DNA from: Bacillota bacterium
Lineage (GTDB): Bacteria; Bacillota; Clostridia; Acetivibrionales; DSM-1351
NCBI GenBank assembly: GCA_023400235.1
Contig: JAEXFI010000054.1
Location: forward strand, 8,409 to 72,408
DNA: 64,000 nucleotides
Reading direction: 5' to 3'
In this document: piece after piece, positions 44,049-53,973 of the stretch
Layout of the letters: every line of letters starts with the position of its first letter
Position numbering within the stretch: position 1 is the stretch's first letter
Program-made: the position numbers and the translations under genes
The notes under the pieces: model-generated
The model's input: only the letters and a program-made list of their open reading frames with translations
What the model was told of the DNA's origin: nothing
The model's database searches: none

Positions 44049-44719
44049 AGTGCAGTCACCTCCGAAAGTATTCCGTCCGCCATTGCAAATCGGCGCAGTG
44101 CCATTTTAGCAATAAGTTCATCGTGGGTGATAATGACCAGCGCCTTGCCAAATTCCCGCCAGATGTTTTCCAGGGTTTCCATCACTTCTCTGCCGCTTTT
44201 GCTGTCCAAATTTCCCGTAGGTTCATCTGCAAAAATAATATCAGGCTTTGCTATAAGAGCTCGGGCAATGGCCACACGTTGCTGTTGTCCTCCCGAAAGC
44301 TCCCCTGGCAGATGAGAAAGTCTATTGCTGATTCCCAGAAACTCGGTGATTTGTTTCAAATAGACCTCATCCGGCTGACGCTTGTCCAGAAGCAACGGCA
44401 TGAGGATATTCTCTTTTGCAGTCAATACAGGCAGCAGATTATACTGCTGAAAAATAAAGCCTATCCTCCGGCGGCGAAAGGCTGATAGCTCATTATCCTT
44501 CGCCTGGTAAATATTTTTTCCGTCAAATGCAACCGTACCGGAGGTTGGCATATCCAACCCGCTGAGAATATGAAGCAAGGTACTTTTTCCGCTGCCTGAC
44601 GGCCCCATAATTGAAATAAAGTCATTTGACGTAATTTCAATATTCGCATTTTCAAGGGCAGTTACCTTGTTTTCACTGCTGCCATAATATTTTCTTAAAT
44701 CTTTTCCTTGTATTAACAT
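44045..44719 (-). CDS. ABC transporter ATP-binding protein (MacB/LolD type)
   Basis: The 224-residue protein is a stand-alone ATPase with Walker A GPSGSGKST, the Q-loop FQQYNLLP, signature LSGGQQQR, Walker B IIFADEPTGNLDS and H-loop ITHD. The ADEPTGNLDS sequence is typical of the MacB/LolD/BceA class that works with FtsX-type permeases. It overlaps the permease gene and follows the histidine kinase gene by 58 bases. Confidence 0.94.
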   Translation of the reverse strand: MLIQGKDLRKYYGSSENKVTALENANIEITSNDFISIMGPSGSGKSTLLHILSGLDMPTSGTVAFDGKNIYQAKDNELSAFRRRRIGFIFQQYNLLPVLTAKENILMPLLLDKRQPDEVYLKQITEFLGISNRLSHLPGELSGGQQQRVAIARALIAKPDIIFADEPTGNLDSKSGREVMETLENIWREFGKALVIITHDELIAKMALRRFAMADGILSEVTAL

Positions 44720-44777
44720 AAAACATGCTCTCCTTTCGATGATAAGAAGAGCATATCAGGTAATTCTCAAAAATCCC

Positions 44778-45929
44778 TCAAGTTGATAAATTATTGAACC
44801 TTGCTGTTATCAAAGCCCCTGAGGAAGTATTTTGCAATTTTAAAGAGCCCTTATGCTTTTCACATAATAGGCGGCAAACATATAGTCCCATGCCAAAATG
44901 TGCACTCTGGCCGTCACCTTCATCACCACGCAGAAATGGTTCCGCACCCCTTTGAAGGATTGTCTGTGGAAAACCCGGGCCGTCATCCTGTACCGACAAT
45001 ACAAGTGTTTCAGAATCCAGTGTCAAGCTGAGCTGTATTTCAGTTTTTGCGAATCTCATTGCATTTACAATCAGATTCTCTGCTACATTGAACACCATTG
45101 CCTTGTCAAGCCAGATTACTTCCCGCCGGTTATCAAGCTGTTCTGAAATTTTAAGACAAGAATTCACAGTAAGCAGGTGAATACAGTCTGAAAGCTCTTT
45201 GGCCAGGGTTTCCAAACATAGGCCCTGGGGAGAACACTTCAATTCCTCCAGGCGTTGGACGCTGCTCATGGCATCAATGTAAGTTTCAATTCTGCCTGTA
45301 TATTCTTCTATGAGCGATACTGAGTCCAGAACGCTATGAGAAGGCAGCGTGCCATTTGCCAGTCCTTTTTTCAGTATTTTTGCAGATCCCTTCAATACGG
45401 TGACCGGATTGCGAAGGTCGTGGGAGAAAGCCGCATTGAGGCGCTTTCGTTCCTCCATTTGACGCCAGAGCTCCCCATTGTTTTTTACCAGCTCAAGCCG
45501 CATTTCTTCAAAAGCGGAACACAACCTGCCAAGTTCGTCCTGGGAACCAGGCGTAATAGAAAAATCCAAGTCGTTATGCATAATTCGTTCTGCCCCGGCT
45601 TTCAGCTCTGTAAGGGGCTTTTTAAGTTTCCATCTATAAAACAAAAAATCTGCTGACAGCAAGCTTGTTATTACGAAAAACACCGGGAGTGCCAATTGTA
45701 AAACAGCCAAAGCATGATACCAAAGTGGCAGGTCGCCCGCCTCTGCCGTAGGGCCCGGAATTATTACACCAGTACTTTCAATTTTTATTTCTACTGACGG
45801 TTCATATTGCCGCAGCAGATTGCTGATGCCTAAAATAGTGAAGATACTAAGTATCAAGGCAGTCAGTAAAAACAGTATCGTCAGGAAAAAAAACGCTTTT
45901 TTTAAGCCCAGCTGTCTCAGCCGTTCCAT
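44778..45929 (-). CDS. Sensor histidine kinase
   Basis: The 383-residue kinase has two membrane segments (about 13-35 and 68-92) with only about 33 extracellular residues between them, a HAMP region, a dimerisation domain with the phospho-acceptor in AAFSHDLRNPVT, and a catalytic domain with an N-box (NLIVNAMRFA) and DDGPGFP, FGMGLYVC. The very short outer loop suggests sensing in the membrane or through the neighbouring transporter, as in BceS-type kinases. Its first 13 bases overlap the response regulator gene. Confidence 0.93.
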   Translation of the reverse strand: MERLRQLGLKKAFFFLTILFLLTALILSIFTILGISNLLRQYEPSVEIKIESTGVIIPGPTAEAGDLPLWYHALAVLQLALPVFFVITSLLSADFLFYRWKLKKPLTELKAGAERIMHNDLDFSITPGSQDELGRLCSAFEEMRLELVKNNGELWRQMEERKRLNAAFSHDLRNPVTVLKGSAKILKKGLANGTLPSHSVLDSVSLIEEYTGRIETYIDAMSSVQRLEELKCSPQGLCLETLAKELSDCIHLLTVNSCLKISEQLDNRREVIWLDKAMVFNVAENLIVNAMRFAKTEIQLSLTLDSETLVLSVQDDGPGFPQTILQRGAEPFLRGDEGDGQSAHFGMGLYVCRLLCEKHKGSLKLQNTSSGALITARFNNLST

Positions 45930-46591
45930 TTATAGCCCACCCCCCATACCGTTTCAATGTAGTTGTGCAGAGTATGCAAGGATAGTTTTGAGCGAATTTT
46001 CCGGATGTGCTCCATGATGGTATCACTGCTGCCATCGCCATCAATACCCCATATAGCTTCATATATCCGTTCCCGGGCGAAGACCTGTCCGGCATTAATA
46101 GAAAGCAGCTCCACAATCTCAAATTCCTTTTTTGAAAGTGGAACAGTATCACCGCTTACCGTCGCCTCCCTCTTTAAATAATCAATGGCCAGTTCGCCAA
46201 AGAAGCGCACCACTGTATGTTCCTGTTTTCGCTGTTCCCGCCGCAAGTGCGCGTCCACTCGCGCACCTAATTCCTCTATGTCAAAGGGCTTGACAATATA
46301 ATCGTCCGCTCCGGCCTGAAATCCAATGATTTTATCCCTGCTTTCGATACGGGCTGTGAGAAAAAGAACCGGACAGGTGACATGCTCCCGAATCCGCCGG
46401 CAAACAGAGATGCCGTCCATTTCAGGCATATTAATGTCCAGCAGGATTATATCCGGCTGGAAGACAATTTTTTCAAGTGCTTCTTTTCCATTATATGCGG
46501 AATACACTTGAAATCCTGACATTTCAAAATAATTACTCAGCATTTTGACGATACCCTTTTCATCATCAACCAGTAAAATTTTATTTTTCAA
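45917..46591 (-). CDS. OmpR-family response regulator
   Basis: The 224-residue regulator has a receiver domain (acidic pair in VDDE, phospho-acceptor Asp in DIILLDINMPEMDG, Lys in YIVKPF) and a winged-helix output domain. I start it at a TTG at 46591, nine bases after GGGAGG; an in-frame TTG at 46612 lies before that site. It is first in a four-gene unit with the kinase, ATPase and permease, which it probably controls. Confidence 0.93.
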   Translation of the reverse strand: MKNKILLVDDEKGIVKMLSNYFEMSGFQVYSAYNGKEALEKIVFQPDIILLDINMPEMDGISVCRRIREHVTCPVLFLTARIESRDKIIGFQAGADDYIVKPFDIEELGARVDAHLRREQRKQEHTVVRFFGELAIDYLKREATVSGDTVPLSKKEFEIVELLSINAGQVFARERIYEAIWGIDGDGSSDTIMEHIRKIRSKLSLHTLHNYIETVWGVGYKWNG

Positions 46592-46720
46592 ATACTGACC
46601 TCCCTTCAGCAAGCAATATTATTTCATACAATTCTCAAGTTTTTCTCAATTTTGCCGTTTTGCAGGAAATTTATACTGAGGCTCACCTTGAAATCCAGAA
46701 AGCTTTTTTACAAGCGGTAA

Positions 46721-46760
46721 TGAAAAAAGAAAGTAATAGATTTTAAAGTCTTATTACTTC
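46721..46760 (-). terminator. Intrinsic terminator after the methyltransferase-like gene
   Basis: AAGTAATA (46731-46738) and TATTACTT (46752-46759) pair; on the minus strand the stem is followed by TTTCTTTTTTC. It lies about 70 bases past the stop of the gene at 46834. Confidence 0.65.
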
Positions 46761-46833
46761 CTTTTGTTAAATTATTTTTTACATTATGTAAATTCTTTTG
46801 ATAAATACAGCTTAGCCGGCCATTTCAGCCAGC

Positions 46834-47448
46834 TTAGTATATACCCGGCAGCAGGCGGTATTTGGTGCGCTTGCAGTATTGTTCAAATTCCTGGTGAAAT
46901 TGCGTGTTTAATGCCTTTTCTTCAACATGTATCCTGACCCCATAGCAAATGAGGCAAATCACAAGAACACTGATGCACCCCAAAATATTGCCATATGCCA
47001 AAGCCACCCCTAACAAGCTTATAATACTTCCTGTATAAGCCGGATTTCTGACAATGCCATACAGTCCGGTTTGAATGAGGTGCTGGCTGTCTGTTGTCTG
47101 CACCGATAGCGTGAAGGCATGTTTCAGAGTTCCCACCGCAGTACAGCGTATTATTACTCCCGCAGCAATAAAGACGATTCCAATGTAATAGGTAAAATGC
47201 GGAAGCAACAGGTTTCTCACAACCTGCGGCATGCTTTGACTTCTGAAAAGAGCTCCGGCCATGAGACTGCTATACCACCCCAGCATTATCAGCCATATTG
47301 TTCCATTATCAGTATGCTTATTTGAAGTGCTTCTCCTTCCTCTTGATGTCACAAACCATATTACGCCCTCAGAGAGTACTAACGCTCCCAAAGCAACCAT
47401 AAAAACATTATATTCGGCTATGTTTGCAAACTTACCGGGATCCCCCAT
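46834..47448 (-). CDS. Isoprenylcysteine carboxyl methyltransferase family membrane protein
   Basis: The 204-residue protein has about five membrane segments and the ICMT/PEMT C-terminal signature: LIQTGLYGIVRNPAYTGSI, followed by a last hydrophobic block and a conserved basic-acidic end RIHVEEKALNTQF...FEQYCKRTKYRLLPGIY. The family methylates lipids or isoprenylated substrates with SAM; bacterial members are mostly uncharacterised. It stands alone between the two-component operon and recQ. Confidence 0.85.
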   Translation of the reverse strand: MGDPGKFANIAEYNVFMVALGALVLSEGVIWFVTSRGRRSTSNKHTDNGTIWLIMLGWYSSLMAGALFRSQSMPQVVRNLLLPHFTYYIGIVFIAAGVIIRCTAVGTLKHAFTLSVQTTDSQHLIQTGLYGIVRNPAYTGSIISLLGVALAYGNILGCISVLVICLICYGVRIHVEEKALNTQFHQEFEQYCKRTKYRLLPGIY

Positions 47449-47563
47449 TTAAAACCGCTTCCTTTCTATTTGTGTTTCTGTGTTGTATTGTAATAATTAT
47501 ACTGCATAATTGTAATGCCGAAAGTATGAATATGTAAACCAACGCGCAGCTTTAGCGTCTGAA

Positions 47564-49438
47564 TCATTCAGGCTCACAGGCGCTGCCCATAACCTCCAGT
47601 ATTGCTTCTCCATACGCCTCCAGCTTGACCTTGCCGATACCTGATACCTCCAGAAGCTCTTCCAGGCTGGCAGGCCTTCTATGGCATATGTCCACCAGCG
47701 TTGCATCAGAAAAAATAACAAAGGCGGGAACCTGCTTTTCCTGAGCCAGTTTCAGCCTCAGCTCCTTCAGCTTTTTCATAAGCCCGGGGTCCACAGCCGC
47801 ATTCCTGATGTCCAGCCTTGAACCAGAAGAGCTTTTCCCCTGTGCCTTTTTCCTTGCCGCTGACGCCTTTGCAAGACTGCTGCCCTCAGCACTGTCTTTT
47901 GGCAGCTTCATGTATAATCGGACATTTTCGTGCAGCACTTCCTTTGACCTTGCTGCCAGCCTGACAACGGGAAACTCCGAATTGGTAAGCAGCAAATACT
48001 CCTGGAGCACCATATGATTAATGATATCCCGAATCCTTTTCTCAGGAACACCGGACATTATACCGTACGTTTTTATCCGGTTCAGTCCCAGCTTCAGCAG
48101 CTTCTCGGATTTGCCCCCCCTAAGTGTATCTATTACGGTTTTGATGCCAAAGCGTTCATTCAGCCTGGCTATACAGGAAAGAATCATTTGAGCCTGTTCC
48201 GTAATATCCGTCTCTTCAAACTCATTGTTGCAATTGCTGCAATTGCCGCAAAAGCCAGCAGTCTTCTCCCCAAAATACCTGAGTATGTATTCTCTGAGGC
48301 AATCGGAGGTATGGCAATAATAAGTCATTTTCTTCAGCCGTTCACGTTCTTTCTCCTTCACCTGTTCCAGTATTTCGGGCTCCATTTCATCCCGGTCATT
48401 GGCACTGTCAATCAGCAGCTGATTTGTAATTACATCCTGTCCGCCATAGAGCAGGATGCACTCCGCCGCCGTTCCGTCACGCCCGGCCCTTCCTGCCTCC
48501 TGGTAATAGCTCTCAAGATTTTTCGGCATGTTGTAGTGAATGACAAAAGTAACATTGCTCTTATCGATTCCCATTCCGAAAGCGTTGGTGGCAACCATGA
48601 CCGCCTTTCTGTCATAGATAAAATCATCCTGGTTGCGTGTGCGTTCTTCTTCCGTCAACCCTGCATGGTAACGGGTGGCATTGTAGCCGTCCCCCATCAG
48701 CCTGCTGCACACCTCCTCCACCGCTTTACGGGTAGAACAATAGATGATCCCGCTTTTATCAGGATTCTCCTTCAGGTAATTGAGCACGGTTCCATACTTG
48801 TCAGTGGGTTTCTTCACCTCAAAACTAAGATTCTCCCGGTTGAAACCGGTAATCAGCACATGAGGCTCCTGAAGGTTTAAAAGCCTGATGATATCCTCCT
48901 TAACCTCACTGGTTGCTGTTGCGGTAAACGCCGATATGACCGGCCTTCTGGGAAGCTTCTCAAGCATATCCCGGATTTTCAGATAGCTTGGCCTGAAATT
49001 CTGCCCCCACTGAGAAACGCAGTGGGCCTCATCCACCGTGACCATAGAAATGTCCGCTCTCTGTAAAAACTCGATAAATTCAGGAAGTTCAAGTCTTTCC
49101 GGCGCTGCATATATGATTTTGTACCTGTTGTTTCTGGCGTTGTCAATGGCTTTCGCCGTTTGTGCGGCGGACAGGCTCGAGTTGATGAAAGCAGCTGGAA
49201 TTCCATTGGCAACCAGCGCCTGCACCTGATCCCTCATAAGGGAAATCAGAGGAGACACCACCAGGGTAATTCCCGGCAGCACAAGTGCAGGAACCTGAAA
49301 GCACAGTGATTTCCCTGCCCCAGTGGGCATTATGCCCAGTACATCCTTACCGGCTAAAATGCTGTCAATCAGCTCTTCCTGTCCCTCCCGAAACGTATCA
49401 TATCCAAAATATTGCTTCAATATCTGGTTTTTCTGCAA
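47564..49438 (-). CDS. recQ: ATP-dependent DNA helicase RecQ
   Basis: The 624-residue protein unwinds DNA 3' to 5' in recombination and repair. Helicase motifs are in order: FREGQEELI, Walker A MPTGAGKSLCFQ, VSPLISLMRDQV, TVDEAHCVSQWG, SAFTATAT, YCSTRKAVE and the motif VI ESYYQEAGRAGRDG. A four-Cys zinc site (CLREYILRYF...CGNCSNC) follows, then the RQC region and a C-terminal HRDC domain (about 540-615, LEELLEVSGIGKVKLEAYG). Full length and intact. Confidence 0.96.
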   Translation of the reverse strand: MQKNQILKQYFGYDTFREGQEELIDSILAGKDVLGIMPTGAGKSLCFQVPALVLPGITLVVSPLISLMRDQVQALVANGIPAAFINSSLSAAQTAKAIDNARNNRYKIIYAAPERLELPEFIEFLQRADISMVTVDEAHCVSQWGQNFRPSYLKIRDMLEKLPRRPVISAFTATATSEVKEDIIRLLNLQEPHVLITGFNRENLSFEVKKPTDKYGTVLNYLKENPDKSGIIYCSTRKAVEEVCSRLMGDGYNATRYHAGLTEEERTRNQDDFIYDRKAVMVATNAFGMGIDKSNVTFVIHYNMPKNLESYYQEAGRAGRDGTAAECILLYGGQDVITNQLLIDSANDRDEMEPEILEQVKEKERERLKKMTYYCHTSDCLREYILRYFGEKTAGFCGNCSNCNNEFEETDITEQAQMILSCIARLNERFGIKTVIDTLRGGKSEKLLKLGLNRIKTYGIMSGVPEKRIRDIINHMVLQEYLLLTNSEFPVVRLAARSKEVLHENVRLYMKLPKDSAEGSSLAKASAARKKAQGKSSSGSRLDIRNAAVDPGLMKKLKELRLKLAQEKQVPAFVIFSDATLVDICHRRPASLEELLEVSGIGKVKLEAYGEAILEVMGSACEPE

Positions 49439-49530
49439 AGTATTATCTCCTTTATAAGCTGCAATACCATTATTATAATATTGATTTCGGGTATCTTCAA
49501 CTTTCTAATGCATTTGCAGTCCTGGCATAG

Positions 49531-51915
49531 CTACTCTGTAACAAGGGCATATGCTGAAATCTTACGAATCCTCCAGGTTATTAAAAGAGATAACAGGTAG
49601 GAAAATATGATGGTTGCCCCGCCGAACGCAGCCACCCAATAAGGGTTCACAATAAATCCCGCTTTCATAACACCCATTCCTCTCATTGATACAGACATCA
49701 GCGCGTTGGTATAAAACGCGCCCAGAAGGCTGCCAATAACCGCTCCCAGTATGATTGGAACCGTAAAGCCGATGGCAAGCTGGTTCATCAATTGAAACGT
49801 GGTATAGCCGATTGCCTTCTGAATCCCCAGTTCCCGCTTTTTGCGAATCACTGAGGAGCTGAGGACAAAATATAAAACCAACGCAACCACAAGCAGTGTA
49901 ATTACCAGCATTGCAAGTCCCATGGCTGCAACTATATTTTGATAGGATGCCATACCCTCAGCCATTTCTTTATCAAAATTCACCGCCCCTAGCAGGAGCT
50001 GCTTATCAAACCGGTCTTCTAATTTTTCTATAAACCGGCTGGCATCGGTTCCTTTGTCCAGATAAATATATAAAGCTTGAGGCTTAAAGTCCGGGTTCAG
50101 CCGTTTAAAGTCATCCGCCAGAATTGAAGTATTCAGTCCGCCCATGGAGGAGCCGTTGGACAAACCAACTACTGTATAGATATCCTCCCGATTGCCAAAG
50201 CTCACGGTGACAGTGTCATCAATGGTTTTATGCAGTCTTTCCGCCAATATGCCCGCCAGGACAATTTCTTTGCCGGAGCTGGGATAATGGCCCTCATACA
50301 CCAGCATAGACTCTTTTTTGGAGTAATCATCCATCACATATGCAGAGGCTTCACCGCCCTCAACCTTTATTTTCACCTCATCCAGATATTGCACTTTCCG
50401 GACATTATCCAGGCCTTCGATGGTTTTCACTGCCTGGGTCTGATCCAGTGCCGGGTTAAGCACGGCGATTGCATTACATATTTCCATACCCGGGACTTCT
50501 GCGAAAGCTTTGGTATCAATGGTTGTATTATAAAACATTATTACGCCGAAAGCTCCGGCAAACGTAACAGCAACAAGGATAATCCCTATCATGATGTTTT
50601 GCTTCATGCTTTGCAGAACAGACTTAAAAGCCAATAAGACGGTTAACCGGCCCTTTGCCTTCTCCAACTGCAAATGATTTCTTTTATACTTACGGGCAGT
50701 GGTTTCACCACGCAGTGCATTGATTGGACTCAGCCTGCTTAAGTGACGGGCGGCCAGCCAGGCAACCAGAACAACAATCAGCAGCAACGTAAAAAGAGCA
50801 GATGAGCTGATTGCACCGTCAAAGGCCTGTTCCCATTTCAGACCGGACTGCTGTTCAAATACAGCCGCGACTGCGGGTAAAGCGGGGTATGAAAGAGCAA
50901 TTCCGGCAAGGCTTCCTATACCTGCCAAAAGCAGATACTGCATTATAACGGAAAGAATAATTTGCCGGCTGGTATAACCAATTGCTTTTAATGATCCGAT
51001 TTTCATGATGTCTTCTTCAATGCTGTTTACGATTCTGAAACGTACCACCAGCAGGCATACAATCACAATAATCATAGAAAAAACAACCATCATTACCGAA
51101 ATCATTGTAGCCATCATACAACGGGCCATTTCCACCAGTTCCAGGTCAATGACCACAAACAGGGATGACGCGTCTCCAGCTAGCAGCGAAGCAGAATTTA
51201 AACCCAGAATTTCACGGATGCCGCTTTCAACAGTCTTTATCTTATCCACCTCATCCAAATTCGCAAACACCACATGCATGTTGCTGCTGGAACTATCAAT
51301 TATGTCCGATACCTTTTGATAGGTATCCGGGGTCAGATAAAAACCCATAAACCCGGTGTCACTGGAGCTGAAAAATATGTCTTCCGTGTATCCTTTTACC
51401 GTAAGTGACAAAGTTTTTTCAGCGCCTGTTTTTTTATCTGAAAATTTAAGCTGGATTTTATCGTTGAGTTCATATCCGCTGACGGCTTTAAAAATATCCG
51501 GGACATATACTGACATTTCCTCAGCCGGCAGATGCTGACCGACAAATTTCCATTTGGATATCTCTCTTTGTTCATCCATGTTGTTGAATAAAATGTTATA
51601 GGACTTTTCTTTCCCTTTGGAAGTAATTTTTGCATCTATGAGCAGCATGTTATTTTCCTGCATTTTTGAAATATGCTCATTTCCGTCAAGATAAGCTTTT
51701 ACTTCATCTGTGAAAAGGGCGTCCGGCAGCATGTAGTAAACATCCGAAGGGGAAAGTTCTGCCTTGAGGGTTTTAAAAAAGCCGCCGTAATTTATAACTA
51801 CCAAAAGCCCGGCATTCAGCAGAAAGGCTGCAATAATAAACATAACCACAAGCGTGGCGGAAACCGATTTTGCTTTCCGTATGTTAGCACCGGCCAGCAT
51901 CCATAATTTATACAC
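49531..51915 (-). CDS. FtsX-type ABC transporter permease (second module)
   Basis: The 794-residue protein has the same architecture as the permease at 41565: a first membrane segment (about 20-42), an extracellular domain, a three-segment FtsX block (about 255-390), then a fourth segment near 440, a second extracellular domain and a final three-segment block (about 675-785) with RKKRELGIQKAIGYTTFQLMNQL. It is two bases downstream of its ATPase gene. No regulator genes adjoin it. The substrate is unknown. Confidence 0.88.
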   Translation of the reverse strand: MYKLWMLAGANIRKAKSVSATLVVMFIIAAFLLNAGLLVVINYGGFFKTLKAELSPSDVYYMLPDALFTDEVKAYLDGNEHISKMQENNMLLIDAKITSKGKEKSYNILFNNMDEQREISKWKFVGQHLPAEEMSVYVPDIFKAVSGYELNDKIQLKFSDKKTGAEKTLSLTVKGYTEDIFFSSSDTGFMGFYLTPDTYQKVSDIIDSSSSNMHVVFANLDEVDKIKTVESGIREILGLNSASLLAGDASSLFVVIDLELVEMARCMMATMISVMMVVFSMIIVIVCLLVVRFRIVNSIEEDIMKIGSLKAIGYTSRQIILSVIMQYLLLAGIGSLAGIALSYPALPAVAAVFEQQSGLKWEQAFDGAISSSALFTLLLIVVLVAWLAARHLSRLSPINALRGETTARKYKRNHLQLEKAKGRLTVLLAFKSVLQSMKQNIMIGIILVAVTFAGAFGVIMFYNTTIDTKAFAEVPGMEICNAIAVLNPALDQTQAVKTIEGLDNVRKVQYLDEVKIKVEGGEASAYVMDDYSKKESMLVYEGHYPSSGKEIVLAGILAERLHKTIDDTVTVSFGNREDIYTVVGLSNGSSMGGLNTSILADDFKRLNPDFKPQALYIYLDKGTDASRFIEKLEDRFDKQLLLGAVNFDKEMAEGMASYQNIVAAMGLAMLVITLLVVALVLYFVLSSSVIRKKRELGIQKAIGYTTFQLMNQLAIGFTVPIILGAVIGSLLGAFYTNALMSVSMRGMGVMKAGFIVNPYWVAAFGGATIIFSYLLSLLITWRIRKISAYALVTE

Positions 51916-51916
51916 G

Positions 51917-52675
51917 TTACCACCCCATTTCCAGAAGGAAATCCTGAAGCTTCTGATGTCGCTGTCTATCTCCGCTCACATACTTTCCCAGGTTGCATTC
52001 ACCGCCAATGACTCCGTCTTTTATGTACAGGATTCGATTGCCTCTTCTGGCGGAATGCAGGTCATGGGTTACCATTATAATGCTTTGACCGCTGTTATTT
52101 ACATCCGTAAGGACATCCAGCACTGCTTTCCCAGCCGCAGAATTTAAAGAACCGGTGGGTTCATCGGCAAAAACCACCTTTGGCTTGTTGATTAATGCTC
52201 TGACAATTGCGGCACGTTGGTTTTCACCGCCTGAGAGCTGTGTGGGAAACTTTCTCCAGATAGTTTCCGTCAGACCCACCTTTGTGAGCAGTTCTTTAGC
52301 ATAAGCGATAATCTCTTTCCTGTCGTTTCCTATGAGCAGTCCGCTGGCTAAAATATTATCCAAAATGCTCATGTTGTCCAGCAAAAACATTTGCTGAAAT
52401 ACAAACCCGCAGTTCTTTCTGCGGAATACTGCCAGCTTGTCGCTGTTCAGGCTTGCAATTTCTGAGTCAAAAAACCGGATGGTTCCGCTGGTTGACCTGT
52501 CCATTCCTGACAAGGCATACATCAGGGTGGATTTGCCAGCGCCTGAGGAACCCATGATAACGGTAAAATCCTGTTCATAAATATCAATATCCAGATTTCT
52601 TAATACCCGCTGTTCCTGGTTCCCGCTTTTAAAGCTTTTGCACAGTTGGTGGGTCTTTAATATTACATTGCTCAT
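51917..52675 (-). CDS. ABC transporter ATP-binding protein (second FtsX module)
   Basis: The 252-residue ATPase shows Walker A GSSGAGKST, Q-loop FQQMFLLD, signature LSGGENQR, Walker B VVFADEPTGSLNS and H-loop VTHD. The FADEPTGSLNS motif puts it in the MacB/LolD class. Its C-terminus extends about 25 residues beyond the core with GGECNLGKYVSGDRQRHQKLQDFL, a tail shared by some clostridial members. It forms a unit with the permease downstream. Confidence 0.92.
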   Translation of the reverse strand: MSNVILKTHQLCKSFKSGNQEQRVLRNLDIDIYEQDFTVIMGSSGAGKSTLMYALSGMDRSTSGTIRFFDSEIASLNSDKLAVFRRKNCGFVFQQMFLLDNMSILDNILASGLLIGNDRKEIIAYAKELLTKVGLTETIWRKFPTQLSGGENQRAAIVRALINKPKVVFADEPTGSLNSAAGKAVLDVLTDVNNSGQSIIMVTHDLHSARRGNRILYIKDGVIGGECNLGKYVSGDRQRHQKLQDFLLEMGW

Positions 52676-53157
52676 ATTCTCTCTCCTGTTCCAAAATGTT
52701 TAGATTCTTGATTTATCTTCCATAATTATTTCCATGCCTCCACTTTGCACAAAACTCCATGAAATTAAACGCATGGAATAGGTGCCACATTTTATATGCT
52801 TCAAATTTTCGTTCAAACTTACACCTATGATACGATATGCTTAAACATTTGTTCGATAACTGGGTTTTTATGGAATTTTGGTGAGTTGGAAAAGAGCACA
52901 AGTCAGACTGACCAAGCAGTATGTTGCTTCAACAGATAACGGTAAATTGCCTCAATTAGCCCCAAAAATAAAAATACCGTTATTTATTCTATAGTTTTTA
53001 CACAGTAGTAATAATATTCCTACGGCAGAATACATCATCAAATGAATTTGCATGGCTTTCTAACACCACACAGTGTTTTCGTACAAATTTAAAAGGAACA
53101 AAAACGACCATTTGCGAATGGCCTTTTCTGCTCCTTATTCTGCTCCTTATGTATGCC
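52676..53157. other. Intergenic region with no clear gene
   Basis: The stretch is AT-rich and lies between the promoter side of the ABC pair and the end of the sulfonate importer. A short minus-strand ORF (52713-52901) and a short plus-strand reading frame near 52880-52990 have no ribosome site or recognisable motif. The terminator of the importer lies at its right end. Confidence 0.4.
53093..53123 (-). terminator. Intrinsic terminator of the sulfonate-type importer
   Basis: GACCATT and AATGGCC (53106-53112, 53117-53123) pair with one G-U; on the minus strand the stem is followed by GTTTTTGTT. It lies 35 bases after the ATPase gene. Confidence 0.6.
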
Positions 53158-53973
53158 TTATTGCTCGTTGATAAGCTGTAAAATATGTTTCCTTTTCATG
53201 TGAAAGCTTTCGGTATATCTTGCATCATCCGAGTTTTCATTGATGAGGTCTTTTGTAAAATGCACCGGCAGATCGGCAATAATCCTTCCTGGGTGCTTTG
53301 ACATGACCAGTATCCTCGTGCCCAGCAGAAGTGCCTCATCTACATCATGTGTGATAAAAAATATAGTTTTGCCCGAATTCCACCATATTTTCCGGATCAG
53401 GTCCTGCATCTGTTCTCTCGTCAGCGCATCCAGAGCGCCAAAGGGTTCATCCATGAGCAGAAGCTCCGGGTTGTTAATGAGGGCGCTGGCAATAGCCGCA
53501 CGCTGCTTCATCCCACCTGACAGTTCATATACCTTTTTGTCTGCAAACTGCGCCAGACCGACTTTCTCAAGGTAGGTCTCCACATCTTCTCTGATTTTAT
53601 TTTTCGGCACTTTTTTCATCATTGGGCCGAAAGCGATGTTCTTGCGGACGGAGTACCATTCGTAGAGGGGCGGCTGCTGAAAAACAACGCCTCTATGTGA
53701 ATCAATTCCCTTAATCTCCGTCATGTTGATTTTTACATTCCCGCTGGTGGGCAGAACGAAGCCGGCAAGGATGTTGAGAAGCGTACTCTTGCCGCAGCCG
53801 CTGGGTCCCATTACACAAACGAATTCTCCCGGATAGATATTAATGTTGATATTGTCGATTGCGGGAATCGCGTCGCTTCTCTTGTCGTATACCAAAGACA
53901 CTCCATCCATGGAAATCAATTCATTTGCAGCTTCAAAAAAATTCTCAATTTTATTAATGTTTTCGTTATTCAT
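53158..53973 (-). CDS. Sulfonate/taurine-type ABC transporter ATP-binding protein
   Basis: The 271-residue ATPase belongs to the nitrate/sulfonate/taurine class (SsuB/TauB). Walker A GPSGCGKST, Q-loop FQQPPLYEWYSVRKN, signature LSGGMKQR, Walker B LLLMDEPFGALDA and H-loop ITHDVDEA are all present, with the class-typical FGALD and the C-terminal PGRI. It is the third gene of the importer and is separated from the binding-protein gene by an unusual 217-base spacer. Confidence 0.92.
   Translation of the reverse strand: MNNENINKIENFFEAANELISMDGVSLVYDKRSDAIPAIDNININIYPGEFVCVMGPSGCGKSTLLNILAGFVLPTSGNVKINMTEIKGIDSHRGVVFQQPPLYEWYSVRKNIAFGPMMKKVPKNKIREDVETYLEKVGLAQFADKKVYELSGGMKQRAAIASALINNPELLLMDEPFGALDALTREQMQDLIRKIWWNSGKTIFFITHDVDEALLLGTRILVMSKHPGRIIADLPVHFTKDLINENSDDARYTESFHMKRKHILQLINEQ

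Noticed and set aside
48014..48880. 288-codon plus-strand ORF inside recQ
   Set aside because: It is long but wholly antisense to intact recQ helicase motifs, with no ribosome site.
52713..52901. 62-codon minus-strand ORF in the intergenic region
   Set aside because: There is no ribosome site and the composition (many Cys, His, Phe, Lys) is not protein-like for this genome.
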